Assembly: GCF_900101335.1 (NCBI RefSeq)
Contig: NZ_FNKA01000001.1
Span: 62,001 to 126,000, forward strand
Source of the DNA: Quadrisphaera sp. DSM 44207
GTDB lineage: Bacteria; Actinomycetota; Actinomycetes; Actinomycetales; Quadrisphaeraceae
Direction: 5' to 3'
DNA: 64,000 nucleotides
Shown here: positions 8,512-16,332 of the stretch, piece by piece
Numbering within the stretch: position 1 is the stretch's first letter
How the letters are laid out: each line of letters begins with the position of its first letter
Program-made: the position numbers and the translations under genes
The notes under the pieces: generated by a model
Seen by the model: the letters and a program-made list of their open reading frames with translations, nothing else
Told to the model about the DNA's origin: nothing
Database searches by the model: none

Positions 8512-8961
8512 GTGCACGCCCCCGCTGCAGACGACGCGCTCCTCCTGGACGAGCGCCTGTGCCTGGCGCTCTACCGCGCCTCGCGGGCCATGACGGCCCG
8601 CTACCGACCCCTGCTGTCGGAGCTGGGCCTGACCTATCCGCAGTACCTCGTGCTGGTGGTGCTGTGGGAGGACGGGACGACGTCCGTGGGGGGCATCGGC
8701 GCCCGCCTCGGCCTGGAGTCGAGCACCCTGAGCCCCCTGCTCAAGCGCCTGGAGGCGATGGGCCTGGCCCGGCGCCGTCGCGGCACGGACGACGAGCGCA
8801 CCGTGGAGGTCACCCTCACCGACGAGGGCGAGGCCCTGCGCTCGCGGGCCGCGGACATCCCGCGGACCATGTGCACCGCCAGCGGCCTGGACGCCTCGGA
8901 GAGCGCCGAGCTCGTCGGCGTGCTGCACGCCCTCGTGCGCAGGCTCGCGCCCGAGGACTGA
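8512..8961 (+). CDS. MarR/OhrR-family organic peroxide sensor
   Basis: A 149-residue winged-helix regulator. The N-terminus carries LDERLCLALYRASRAM with a single cysteine near residue 18, the position of the reactive Cys of OhrR, followed by the family segments RYRPLLSELGLTYPQYLVL and ESSTLSPLLKRLE (recognition helix) and the wing DDERTVEVTLT. OhrR proteins repress an organic hydroperoxide reductase gene (ohr) until the Cys is oxidised. No ohr gene is in the window. What follows is a destroyed alpha/beta hydrolase, so the original target may have been lost or lie elsewhere. Confidence 0.85.
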   Translation: MHAPAADDALLLDERLCLALYRASRAMTARYRPLLSELGLTYPQYLVLVVLWEDGTTSVGGIGARLGLESSTLSPLLKRLEAMGLARRRRGTDDERTVEVTLTDEGEALRSRAADIPRTMCTASGLDASESAELVGVLHALVRRLAPED

Positions 8962-9051
8962 GCGGGCCGCGCGGCGCGACGGATCGCGCGCCACCTAGTC
9001 GCATGCAGTGGTCGGTGGACCCGTCCGCACCCGGGGAGGACCCGCACGCCC

Positions 9052-9318
9052 CGCCTGAGCATCGGCACCGAGAACGGCGCGCCGACCGAGCCGCGCCACC
9101 AGGACCACGGCGCGGTCACCCCCGTGGTGCTCGTCCGCGGCTGGCCCCTCAGCAGCCGTTCCCGGGAGGAGCAGGTGCCCGGCGCTCGTCGGGTCCTCCA
9201 CGGGCGGCGAGGTCCCGTGCTCCCCGGCCCGGTACGTCGAGGGCGGGCCGCACGGCGTCGACACCACGCGCGCGGAGGAGTTCGACCGGGCGCTGCTGGC
9301 CGCCGCAGCCGTCAGGCC
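9052..9318 (+). pseudogene. Remnant of a chloroperoxidase-type alpha/beta hydrolase
   Basis: Two frames carry pieces of one protein. Frame 1 (9052-9180) reads RLSIGTENGAPTEPRHQDHG then VVLVRGWPLSSRSREEQVP, the N-terminus and oxyanion region of non-heme chloroperoxidase-like hydrolases. Frame 2 (9182-9317) reads ALVGSSTGGEV, a degenerate nucleophile elbow, and then YVEGGPHGVDTTRAEEFDRALL, the C-terminal catalytic-His segment. The protein between them is missing, there is a frameshift, and HGWP has become RGWP. It therefore cannot encode a working enzyme. The complementary-strand gene begins right after. Confidence 0.7.
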
Positions 9319-9944
9319 GCGGCGGCCAGCCGCTGCGCGAGGACGTCGGCGTCCCCGTCCCACCCGGCCAGCGCCGCCGCGACCGCCCCGGGCGGCGGGG
9401 CGCCGAAGAAGACCAGCCGCTCCCCCACCGTCAGGGACGGCACGCCGAAGACGCCCCGAGCGGCTGCCCGGGCCCGCTCCGCGCGCAGCTGCGCCTGGCG
9501 CGCCGGGTCCCACGCAGCGGCCACGGCGCCGTCCCCGTCCAGGCCGCACGCGCGGGCGGCGCGACGCAGCACCCGCTCGTCGCCGACGTCCCGGCCCTCG
9601 ACGAAGAACGCGCGCTGGACGGCGGCGCGCCACGCCCGCCCGGCGCCCTCCTCGGCCGCCCACGAGCCCGCTGCCAGCGCCAGCGTGGAGCGCGGCTGGT
9701 GCACGGGCACGTGGATCTCGCTGCCGTACGCGACCGCGAGCGGGTAGACCCGCTCCCGCCAGTGGTCCCGGATGTACGTGCCCCTCGGGTCGGGCAGCGG
9801 GTCCGGCGCCGGGCGCAGCTCGAAGGGCGCCCACTCCACCACCAGGCCTGCGTCCTCGGCGGCCTCGACCTCGGGCATGAGGAGGTGGCTGTAGGGGCAC
9901 ACGACGTCGTAGTGGTAGCGCAGCACGCGACGATGCTGCGCCAC
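9312..9944 (-). CDS. DsbA-family oxidoreductase with a single-Cys active site
   Basis: A thioredoxin-fold DsbA/HCCA-isomerase protein of 210 residues, starting at GTG 9944 so that the first beta strand RVLRYHYDVVCPYSH is kept; GTG 9926 is also possible. The active site reads CPYS rather than CxxC, so dithiol oxidase activity is doubtful; the form is typical of the 2-hydroxychromene-2-carboxylate isomerase/FrnE-like group. The cis-Pro loop appears as FGVPSLTVGERL. No signal peptide is seen, so it is probably cytoplasmic. Substrate unknown. Confidence 0.75.
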   Translation of the reverse strand: MAQHRRVLRYHYDVVCPYSHLLMPEVEAAEDAGLVVEWAPFELRPAPDPLPDPRGTYIRDHWRERVYPLAVAYGSEIHVPVHQPRSTLALAAGSWAAEEGAGRAWRAAVQRAFFVEGRDVGDERVLRRAARACGLDGDGAVAAAWDPARQAQLRAERARAAARGVFGVPSLTVGERLVFFGAPPPGAVAAALAGWDGDADVLAQRLAAAA

Positions 9945-10010
9945 CGCGGAGCACGGACGAGCACCGACCCCGAGCACCGACCCCGAGCACCCGACCCGCG
10001 AGGAGGACCC

Positions 10011-10142
10011 GTGAGCGAGCACCCCGACCACGAGCTGGAGCCCCTGGAGGCCGACCCGACCGCGCCGCCGCGCCCGGAGGAGGAGGTCGCCGACGTCGCC
10101 CGCGCCGAGCCGGAGGACCCGCTGAGCGACCGGCCCCTGTGA
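10011..10142 (+). CDS. Small acidic protein (43 aa)
   Basis: A short frame from GTG 10011 to TGA 10142, preceded by a strong AGGAGG at 10001-10006. The product is rich in Glu, Asp and Pro (for example EEEVADVARAEPEDP) and has no hydrophobic segment. Codons end almost entirely in G or C as in its neighbours. A perfect hairpin terminator follows within 3 nt, which supports a real transcription unit. It resembles in style the 41-residue protein at 57462. Function unknown. Confidence 0.55.
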   Translation: MSEHPDHELEPLEADPTAPPRPEEEVADVARAEPEDPLSDRPL

Positions 10143-10144
10143 CG

Positions 10145-10181
10145 GGTCGGGGAGGTCCGCCGTCGTCGGACCTCCCCGACC
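10145..10181. terminator. Bidirectional hairpin terminator
   Basis: A perfect 15-bp inverted repeat (10145-10159 and 10167-10181) with a 7-nt loop, between the small acidic gene and the convergent SnoaL-like gene. No U-tract follows, as usual in high-GC actinobacteria. Confidence 0.7.
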
Positions 10182-10187
10182 CGGGGT

Positions 10188-10217
10188 CGACCCGGATCAG
10201 TGCGACCCGGATCAGTG
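10188..10217. repeat. 15-bp tandem duplication spanning a stop codon
   Basis: CGACCCGGATCAGTG occurs twice back to back (10188-10202, 10203-10217) and CGACCC begins a third copy. On the minus strand each copy carries the TGA that ends the SnoaL-like gene, so the stop codon has been duplicated. Confidence 0.8.
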
Positions 10218-10628
10218 CGACCCGTGACCGTGCGGCATCAGGTCGAGGGCGAGCATCGGGTTCCAGTAGTCGCGGTAGTGCACGAACCGGCCGCCGCGGA
10301 CCGTGACCACCTCGATGTAGCGCGACGCGTAGGGCTCGCCCGTGGCGGTGACGACGCCGGCGAGGGTGAACTCGGCCACCACGACCTCCGGGTCGGTGGT
10401 CTCGTGCACGGTGAGGTCCTCCACGCGCTGGATCTCGAGGAAGGCGGGGAAGTCGCCCAGCTGGCGCTGCACCTGCGCGCGCCCGTGCAGCTGCTGGGGC
10501 CAGCCGGGCGGCGCGAACGCGTACTCCACCACGGCGTCCTCGGCGAACAGGTCGACGAAGCCGTTCATGTCCCTGGCCACCAGCAGGTCCAACCCCTGCT
10601 GGAAGACCTCGACCGCAGTGCTCGACAT
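10212..10628 (-). CDS. SnoaL-like / NTF2-fold protein
   Basis: A 138-residue protein with the cone-shaped NTF2/SnoaL fold pattern: an N-terminal helix VEVFQQGLDLLVARD, FAEDAVVEYAF, a central GRAQVQRQL helix and the beta strands ASRYIEVVTVRGGRFVHYRDYWNPM. Such proteins act as small-molecule isomerases, hydrolases or binding proteins. It ends in a His/Gly tail. It is divergent from a TetR regulator with two matching palindromes between them, so it is probably that regulator's target. Ligand unknown. Confidence 0.8.
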   Translation of the reverse strand: MSSTAVEVFQQGLDLLVARDMNGFVDLFAEDAVVEYAFAPPGWPQQLHGRAQVQRQLGDFPAFLEIQRVEDLTVHETTDPEVVVAEFTLAGVVTATGEPYASRYIEVVTVRGGRFVHYRDYWNPMLALDLMPHGHGSH

Positions 10629-10665
10629 GGAACCCCTCCTCGGTCCAGGAGGTCCGCGCTAGAAT

Positions 10666-10707
10666 GCGGACCACCGGTCCGCTCAACCGTACGGACTGGT
10701 GGTCCGC
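10666..10707. promoter_or_regulatory. Pair of 17-bp palindromic operators (TetR)
   Basis: GCGGACCACCGGTCCGC (10666-10682) is an inverted repeat with 7-bp arms. The reverse complement of 10691-10707 is GCGGACCACCAGTCCGT, matching it at 15 of 17 positions. Both sites lie between the divergent SnoaL-like and TetR genes, the expected place for a TetR autorepressor operator. Confidence 0.65.
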
Positions 10708-10724
10708 TTGGCAAGGGAGGGTTC

Positions 10725-11318
10725 GTGCGAGCTGACGCTGCGCGCAACCGGGAGGCGGTGCTGGCGGCGGCCGGACGCCTCTTCGACGCCGCGGCCGATC
10801 CGGACCAGGTCTCCATGGACGACGTCGCCGCGGCCGCGGGCGTCGGCAAGGGGACGCTGTTCCGCCGGTTCGGCAGCCGCACCGGGCTGGTCCTGGCCCT
10901 GTTCGAGCAGAGGACGAGCCAGCTGTACGACACGCTCACCGCGGTGGACGACCGGCGAGCACCCGCCGAGCAGGCGATGGACCTGCTCACCGCCCTGCTG
11001 CGCTTCAAGAACGAGAACCAGGTGGTCGCCCTCGCCATCGACGCCACCGACGGCAACCCGTACCACAACGCCGACTACGACCGGTGGCACGCGCTCCTGA
11101 CGCGGATCGTCACCGGCGTCCGGGGCCCGCGGTCCGCGGACTTCCTGGCCCACGCGCTCCTCGCCGTCATCCGCAGCGACTTCGTCGCGCACCTGGGCGA
11201 CTGGCCCGAGCGACGGCTGCACGACGGTCTGGCCGCTCTCGTCCACGCCGTGCTCGGCGACGGCGAGGCCTCCACGGCCCCCGCGCTCGAGCAGCCGTCC
11301 CCGTCCGCCAGCTCCTGA
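10725..11318 (+). CDS. TetR-family transcriptional regulator
   Basis: A 197-residue regulator. GTG 10725 is chosen because GGGAGG at 10715-10720 sits at the right distance. The N-terminal helix-turn-helix reads VSMDDVAAAAGVGKGTLFRRFGSR. The C-terminal two-thirds is the variable ligand-binding domain. It is divergent from the SnoaL-like gene across two near-identical palindromes and probably represses both. The inducer is unknown. Confidence 0.88.
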   Translation: MRADAARNREAVLAAAGRLFDAAADPDQVSMDDVAAAAGVGKGTLFRRFGSRTGLVLALFEQRTSQLYDTLTAVDDRRAPAEQAMDLLTALLRFKNENQVVALAIDATDGNPYHNADYDRWHALLTRIVTGVRGPRSADFLAHALLAVIRSDFVAHLGDWPERRLHDGLAALVHAVLGDGEASTAPALEQPSPSASS

Positions 11319-11347
11319 CCCGAGCCCGCAGGGGCGAGGGCCCGCCG

Positions 11348-11971
11348 TCAGCCGGCCAGCGGATCGGGCTCGTCGCGGACCCGGGGCTGCCGGGCGCGGC
11401 CGAGGAGGACGAGGTTGTCGACGAGGCGGGCGACGTCGGCGGGGGCGAGGTCGGCGGTGCCGGTGAGCAGGCTGCGGTAGTGGATCGGGGCGATCAGGCC
11501 GTCGACGACGTCGGCGGGGGTCAGGCCCGCGGCGGCCGGACCGGCGGCGTCGAGCAGCGCCTGGATGCGCTCCACGCGGGGCGCGATCAGCTGCAGGGCC
11601 CGGTCGCGGCCGGTGCCCGGGTCCTCGACAGCGGCGATGATCGCGCGCAGGAACCCCAGGCCGCCGGGTCGGTCGACGCCCTCGACGGCGCTGCGGGCGT
11701 AGGCGCTCAGGTCCTCGCGCAGGTCACCGGTGCCGACCAGGGGCGAGGCGGCGTTCACGTGCTCGACGGCGACGTCGAGCACGAGGGCCGCCGGGGTGCC
11801 CCAGCGCCGGTAGATCGTCGCCGGGTGGACGCCGGAGCGCGCGGCGACCTCGGCGATGGTCACGTGCGCGCTGCCGTGCTCGGCGATCACGGCGCGCACG
11901 GCGTCGTGCACCGCCGCCCTGGTCCGTGCGGTGCGGCCACCGGGGCGCTGTCCACCGTGCCGCTGCGCCAC
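11348..11971 (-). CDS. TetR-family transcriptional regulator
   Basis: A 207-residue regulator with the TetR helix-turn-helix VTIAEVAARSGVHPATIYRRWG near residues 37-60 and a C-terminal domain of the TetR_C type (ALLDAAGPAAAGLTPADVVDGL). It is divergent from the flavin monooxygenase gene, and the 112 nt between them hold two adjacent palindromes. It probably controls that monooxygenase and itself. Confidence 0.85.
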   Translation of the reverse strand: MAQRHGGQRPGGRTARTRAAVHDAVRAVIAEHGSAHVTIAEVAARSGVHPATIYRRWGTPAALVLDVAVEHVNAASPLVGTGDLREDLSAYARSAVEGVDRPGGLGFLRAIIAAVEDPGTGRDRALQLIAPRVERIQALLDAAGPAAAGLTPADVVDGLIAPIHYRSLLTGTADLAPADVARLVDNLVLLGRARQPRVRDEPDPLAG

Positions 11972-12005
11972 CGCTCCAGGTTAAGGCGACCCTTCTTGCG
12001 TCCTC

Positions 12006-12052
12006 CAGGAGCATCGTGCACGCTCCTGCTAGTGCGAGTCCTCTCGCGCTAG
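12006..12052. promoter_or_regulatory. Two adjacent palindromes, candidate TetR operators
   Basis: CAGGAGC (12006-12012) and GCTCCTG (12022-12028) form a palindrome around a 9-nt centre. Directly next to it, CTAGTGCGAG (12029-12038) and CTCGCGCTAG (12043-12052) form a second with one mismatch and a 4-nt centre. They fill the space between the divergent TetR and monooxygenase genes. Confidence 0.5.
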
Positions 12053-12083
12053 GGGCACGGCACAGGCGAGCGGTGGAGGCTTC

Positions 12084-13436
12084 GTGGACAAGGTCCTGAT
12101 CGTCGGGGCGGGCATCGCCGGGGAGGCGCTGGCCGCGCTGCTGGGGCGGGCGGGGTGGCGGGTCACCGTCGTGGAGGTGGCCCCGGGACCGCGCAGCGGA
12201 GGCCAGACGGTCGACCTGCGGGGGTCCTCGGCGGCCGCCCTCGAGCGGATGGGCCTGCTGGAGGCGTGCCGGGCGCGGCTGATCGCCCAGCGGGGCATCG
12301 CCTGGGTCGACGCCGGTGGTCACCGGATGGCGCAGATGCCGGTCGAGGCCTTCGGCGGTCGTGGGTTCGTCTCCAGCGCCGAGCTGCTGCGCGCGGACCT
12401 CGCCGCCGTGCTGCACGACGCCGCCGTCGGTGCGGGCGCGGAGCACCGCTTCGACGATCCCGTCACCGCCCTGGAGCCGGCGGGGACCGCGGTCGAGGCC
12501 CGCTTCCGCCGCTCCCGACCGGAGGGGTTCGACCTCGTGGTGGGCGCCGACGGAGCGCACTCGGCCGTGCGCCGGCTCGTCTTCGGCCCCGAGGAGGCCT
12601 TCGTGCGGCGCCTCGGGCTCGCCCACGCCTGGTTCACCGTGCCGCAGTCCCCCGCCACGGGCGCGGTCGACGGCTGGTACCTCGTGCACAACGCGCCCGG
12701 CTCCCGCCTGGTCGAGCTGCGCCCGGGCCGTCCGGGGCAGCTGGAGGCCGGCTTCACCTTCCCCGCCGAGCACCTGGACCGACTGCCCGACCGCCGTGAC
12801 CGCGAGGCCCAGCACGCCCTGCTGGAGGAGGTGTTCGCCGGTGTCGGCTGGCGAGCGCCCCAGCTGCTCGCCGCCGCCCGCGCCGCCGAGGACTTCGCCG
12901 TGGACTCCTTCGACCAGATCCACACGGGCACCTGGAGCCGCGGGCGCGTCGTCCTGCTCGGTGACGCCGCCTGGTGCACCAGCCCCCTCAGCGGGCTGGG
13001 GACCGCTCTGGCCCTCACCGGCGCGGTCGCCCTGGCCGACGCCCTGGGCGACCACCCCCTGCCCGAGGCGCTGCACCGCTACGAGGCCGCCGTGCGCCCG
13101 CGAGCCCGCGCGGCCCAGCAGCTCCCGCCGGGCAGGGTGCGCACCTACGCCCCCCGCACCACCACCGGCATCCGCGCGAGCGCCGCCCTGATGACGCTGC
13201 TGCAGCACCAGCCCGCCGCGACGCTCCTGGAGGCCCTGGTCGACCGCAAGAGCGCCCACGGCAGCGACCGCGCTCCTGGCCGCGTCCGTCGCGGCGGGCG
13301 CCACGGTCGTGTCCGCCGTGCGCTGCCGGACCCCCAGCGCCGAGCTCCCGAGCTGATGCAGGGGCGTCCCTCCGGTCAGCGCGGAGCGGACCCGAACGGC
13401 ACGGTGGTCACCGCCTCCCACGGGCCGCCGACGTAG
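12084..13436 (+). CDS. FAD-dependent aromatic-ring monooxygenase (3' end frameshifted)
   Basis: A class A flavin monooxygenase with VGAGIAGEALA (FAD Rossmann), the GADGAHSAVR DG-motif and the GDAAWCTSPLSGLGTALAL GD-motif. About 395 residues look normal. After base 13269 the frame turns Arg/Pro-rich, its codons no longer favour G/C at position 3, and it runs 61 nt into the convergent gene. The +1 frame from 13270 keeps clean codon use (ALLAASVAAGATVVSAVR) and stops at 13356, just short of the neighbour. A frameshift near 13270, real or a sequencing error, is the best explanation. Such enzymes hydroxylate aromatic compounds or antibiotics with NAD(P)H; the substrate here is unknown. Confidence 0.8.
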   Translation: MDKVLIVGAGIAGEALAALLGRAGWRVTVVEVAPGPRSGGQTVDLRGSSAAALERMGLLEACRARLIAQRGIAWVDAGGHRMAQMPVEAFGGRGFVSSAELLRADLAAVLHDAAVGAGAEHRFDDPVTALEPAGTAVEARFRRSRPEGFDLVVGADGAHSAVRRLVFGPEEAFVRRLGLAHAWFTVPQSPATGAVDGWYLVHNAPGSRLVELRPGRPGQLEAGFTFPAEHLDRLPDRRDREAQHALLEEVFAGVGWRAPQLLAAARAAEDFAVDSFDQIHTGTWSRGRVVLLGDAAWCTSPLSGLGTALALTGAVALADALGDHPLPEALHRYEAAVRPRARAAQQLPPGRVRTYAPRTTTGIRASAALMTLLQHQPAATLLEALVDRKSAHGSDRAPGRVRRGGRHGRVRRALPDPQRRAPELMQGRPSGQRGADPNGTVVTASHGPPT

Positions 13437-13909
13437 CGCCACAGCGCCAGCCCGGTCGCCGTCACCTCGCTCGGGGTGAAGGCGGCCGACAGGGCGGCGT
13501 GCAGGGCGCGGGCGCGCTCGGGGTCGACCTTGTTCTGCACCGTCACGTGCGCGGACAGGCGCGCGCGGTCCTGGCGGGTCAGGACGTCCTCGCCGAAGGT
13601 GGCGGTGAACGCCGCCAGCAGCGCCGCGTGCAGCGCGGACAGCACCGGGGAGGCCAGCTGGTACGCCACCCCGCGCCCGAGCATCCGCACGCCCGTGACC
13701 GCGACGGGCAACGGCGCGGGCGGCGCGTGCTCCTCGCACGCCGCGAGGACGTCGTCCACCCGCGGTCCCGGCAGGGCGTGGAAGAGGGTCACGTGCGCGC
13801 CGACGTGGAGCCGCTCGGACGGGAAGTGCTGCCGGCGCAGCCGGTCGAAGCGCTCCTGGTCCTGCCGGGCGAGCGCGAGCGTCAGGACGAGCGGCGCGCC
13901 GTCCACCAC
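13376..13909 (-). CDS. 2'-5' RNA ligase family protein (2H phosphoesterase)
   Basis: A 177-residue protein with the two HxT motifs of 2H phosphoesterases, HVTLF and HVTVQNK, about 90 residues apart, as in ThpR/LigT-like RNA 2',3'-cyclic phosphodiesterases. GTG 13909 is the first usable start after the upstream gene's stop at 13924. The gene is convergent with the monooxygenase. Substrate is probably a cyclic or 2'-phosphorylated RNA end by family; the exact role is not known. Confidence 0.75.
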   Translation of the reverse strand: MVDGAPLVLTLALARQDQERFDRLRRQHFPSERLHVGAHVTLFHALPGPRVDDVLAACEEHAPPAPLPVAVTGVRMLGRGVAYQLASPVLSALHAALLAAFTATFGEDVLTRQDRARLSAHVTVQNKVDPERARALHAALSAAFTPSEVTATGLALWRYVGGPWEAVTTVPFGSAPR

Positions 13910-13923
13910 CTCGGGCGTCCCGC

Positions 13924-14934
13924 TCAGGCGGAGCGGGTGGTCAGGGCGTGGGCGAACCAGTCGACGGTGCGCGCCAGCCCCTGCTCCCACGGCACTCGCG
14001 GGGCCCAGCCGAGCACGCGCCCGGCGAGGGTCGTGTCGGGACGGCGCACCTGCGGGTCGTCCACGGGCCGCTCGACGAAGCGGATCTGCGAGCCCGAGCC
14101 GCACGCGGCGACGACGTCCTCGGCGATCTGCAGGACCGTCAGCTCGGTGGGGTTGCCGATGTTGACCGGGTCGGGGTGGCCGCTGGCCGCGAGGGCGAGG
14201 ACGCCGGCGACGAGGTCGTCGACGTAGCACACCGACCGGGTCTGCAGGCCGTCCCCGGCGACGGTGATGGGCTCCCCGGCCAGCGCCTGGCGGACGAACG
14301 TGGGGATGGCGCGCCCGTCGTGCGGGCGCATGCGGGGCCCGAAGGTGTTGAAGATCCGCACGATGGCGGTGTCGACGCCGTGCGCGGTGCGGTAGGCGGT
14401 GGTCATCGCCTCGGCGTAGCGCTTCGCCTCGTCGTAGACGCCGCGCGGGCCGACGGGGTTGACGTGGCCCCAGTAGTCCTCCGGCTGCGGGTGCACCTGC
14501 GGGTCGCCGTAGACCTCCGAGGTGGACGCGAGGACGAAGCGGGCGCCCTTGTCCTTGGCCAGACCCAGCGCGTGCAGGGTGCCGATCGCGCCGACCTTGA
14601 GGGTCTCGATGGGCAGCTGCAGGTAGTCGATGGGCGAGGCCGGGGACGCGAAGTGCAGCACGAGGTCGACCTCGCCCGGCACGTGCACGTAGTCGGTGAT
14701 GTCGCAGCGCAGCAGCTGGAAGCCGGGGTGCTCGACCAGGTGGGCGACGTTGACCGGCGTCCCGGTGAGGAAGTTGTCCAGGCACACCACCCGGGTGCCG
14801 CGGGCCAGCAGCTCCTCGCACAGGTGGCTGCCGAGGAAGCCCGCCCCGCCGGTGACCACCGCTCGCCGCGGCGCCTGCGCCGCCTCCAGGGACCTCACGC
14901 GGGGATCCAACAGGACGGCGCCCGGGTGCGCCAC
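13924..14934 (-). CDS. UDP-glucuronate decarboxylase-like NAD-dependent epimerase/dehydratase
   Basis: A 336-residue extended SDR. It has [15 protein letters not shown] (NAD binding), [28 protein letters not shown] and the catalytic YDEAKRYAE, a set typical of UDP-xylose synthase (UXS), which turns UDP-glucuronate into UDP-xylose. [10 protein letters not shown] and VCYVDDL complete the pattern. The first ~20 residues before the Rossmann fold are not conserved, so a GTG slightly downstream is possible. It probably supplies a nucleotide sugar for the nearby glycosyltransferase. Related epimerases cannot be excluded. Confidence 0.83.
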   Translation of the reverse strand: MAHPGAVLLDPRVRSLEAAQAPRRAVVTGGAGFLGSHLCEELLARGTRVVCLDNFLTGTPVNVAHLVEHPGFQLLRCDITDYVHVPGEVDLVLHFASPASPIDYLQLPIETLKVGAIGTLHALGLAKDKGARFVLASTSEVYGDPQVHPQPEDYWGHVNPVGPRGVYDEAKRYAEAMTTAYRTAHGVDTAIVRIFNTFGPRMRPHDGRAIPTFVRQALAGEPITVAGDGLQTRSVCYVDDLVAGVLALAASGHPDPVNIGNPTELTVLQIAEDVVAACGSGSQIRFVERPVDDPQVRRPDTTLAGRVLGWAPRVPWEQGLARTVDWFAHALTTRSA

Positions 14935-14992
14935 AGCGCCCCCGGGCGCCGCTGGCCCGGACGGGTGGTCCGGACGCGCTCGCCGGGCCGGC

Positions 14993-15187
14993 TCAGCCGT
15001 TGAAGACCTCGTGGGTCACGCCGCTGGGACCCTCGTACTCGCGGTCGGGGATCGTCCGCAGCCGCTCCAGGACCTCCTGCGGGGCGCCCTGCTGCTCGGC
15101 GTGCTGGACGAGCGCGTCGCGGCCGGCGGGGTACTCCACACCGGACAGGTGCTTCTGCAGGTCGATCGGGCTGGGCTGGTCGGCCAT
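14993..15187 (-). CDS. DUF2795 domain protein
   Basis: A 64-residue protein starting at ATG 15187, chosen for the good GAGGAGG just before it. It matches small actinobacterial DUF2795 proteins: [22 protein letters not shown] then a helix [19 protein letters not shown]. Function is unknown; the fold is helical with no membrane segment. Confidence 0.75.
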   Translation of the reverse strand: MADQPSPIDLQKHLSGVEYPAGRDALVQHAEQQGAPQEVLERLRTIPDREYEGPSGVTHEVFNG

Positions 15188-15295
15188 CGGGACCTCCTCG
15201 TGTCGGGGACGGACGCACCTGACTACCCCGCCCGGCGCGCGCCCACGCCCCGCCCCGCGCGACACGCCGGACGGTCGGCGGCATCATCGCCGGCG

Positions 15296-16267
15296 ATGAC
15301 CGCTCCCTCCCCGCACACCCGCGACCGCGCCCCGGACCGCGCCTCCGACCGCGCCTCCGACCGCGCCTCCGACCGCGCCTCCGACCGCCCCGGGGAGCGC
15401 ACGGGCAGGACCGGCGCCGCGCGCGCCGCGACGCGGGACGTCACGGTCGTCGTCGCCAGCCGCGACCGGCGCGAGGAGCTGCTCGCCTCCCTGCCGCGCC
15501 ACGAAGCGCCGGTGGTCCTCGTCGACAACGGCTCCTCCGACGGCACCGCCGCGGCGGTGCGCGAGCGCGTGCCGGACGTCGACGTCGTCGCCCTGCCGGC
15601 CAACCTCGGCGCCGCCGCGCGCACCCTGGGCGCCCGGCGGGCGAGCACCCGCTACGTCGCCTTCGCCGACGACGACTCCTGGTGGGCGCCGGGCGCGCTC
15701 GCGCGCGCGGTGCGGCTGCTCGACGCCTCCCCGCGCGCCGCGCTGCTGGCGGCCCGCATCCTCGTCGGGCCGCAGGAGCGCCTCGACGGCCTGTGCGCGC
15801 AGATGGCGCGCTCGCCGCTGGGCACCGAGCCGGACCTGCCCGGGCCCAGCCTGCTCGGGTTCGTCGCCTGCGGGGCCGTCGTGCGCCGCGACGCGTTCCT
15901 CGCCGTCGGCGGCTTCGACGACGTCGTGGTCTTCCCCGGCGAGGAGGAGCGGGTGGCCCTGGACCTGGCCGCCGCCGGGTGGGGCCTGGCGTACGTCGAC
16001 GAGCTCGTCGTCCACCACCACCCCAGCCCGGCGCGCGACGACCCGGCGCGCCGGCGCGCCCGCATCACCCGCGCGGGCCTGCTCACCGCGCTGATGCGCC
16101 GCCCGTGGCGCGTGGTCGCCGCCCGGGCGCGCGCGGCCTGGGCCGGCGGGGACGCCGGGCGCGCCGGCCTGCGCACGGCGCTGCCGGACGCGGCGCGGGC
16201 GCTGCGGGCGCGCCGCCGCCTGCCGGCCCGCGTCGAGGCCGCGGCGCGCCTGCTCGGGCAGGGCTGA
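15296..16267 (+). CDS. Glycosyltransferase family 2
   Basis: A 323-residue protein. After an unstructured Asp/Arg/Ser head built from four DRAS repeats (residues 14-29), the GT2 fold begins with VTVVVASRDR and LVDNGSSDGT, has ADDDSWW for the DXD metal site, and GGFDDVVVFPGEEERVALDL for the acceptor side. The C-terminal Arg-rich helices may bind membrane lipids. Probably adds a sugar to a surface glycan. A CATCAT box 8 nt before the ATG and no Shine-Dalgarno fit a leaderless start. Confidence 0.83.
   Translation: MTAPSPHTRDRAPDRASDRASDRASDRASDRPGERTGRTGAARAATRDVTVVVASRDRREELLASLPRHEAPVVLVDNGSSDGTAAAVRERVPDVDVVALPANLGAAARTLGARRASTRYVAFADDDSWWAPGALARAVRLLDASPRAALLAARILVGPQERLDGLCAQMARSPLGTEPDLPGPSLLGFVACGAVVRRDAFLAVGGFDDVVVFPGEEERVALDLAAAGWGLAYVDELVVHHHPSPARDDPARRRARITRAGLLTALMRRPWRVVAARARAAWAGGDAGRAGLRTALPDAARALRARRRLPARVEAAARLLGQG
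15335..15382 (+). repeat. 12-bp tandem repeat, four copies, inside a coding region
   Basis: GACCGCGCCTCC is repeated four times exactly, encoding DRAS each time in the N-terminal head of the glycosyltransferase. Confidence 0.9.
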
Positions 16268-16332
16268 GCCCGCGCGCCCGGCGCACGACGCCCGGCGCCC
16301 GGCGCGTGGTGCGCGGTGCCACACTGCCGGTC

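Noticed and set aside
9003-9747. Open frames crossing the pseudogene and the DsbA-like gene on the plus strand.
   Set aside because: They join hydrolase fragments in different frames to the antisense of the DsbA-like gene; no single frame keeps the protein.
13924-14934. The UDP-glucuronate decarboxylase-like gene as HldD.
   Set aside because: Its SPASPIDY and STSEVYGDP motifs are those of UDP-xylose synthase, and it is not in the heptose operon.
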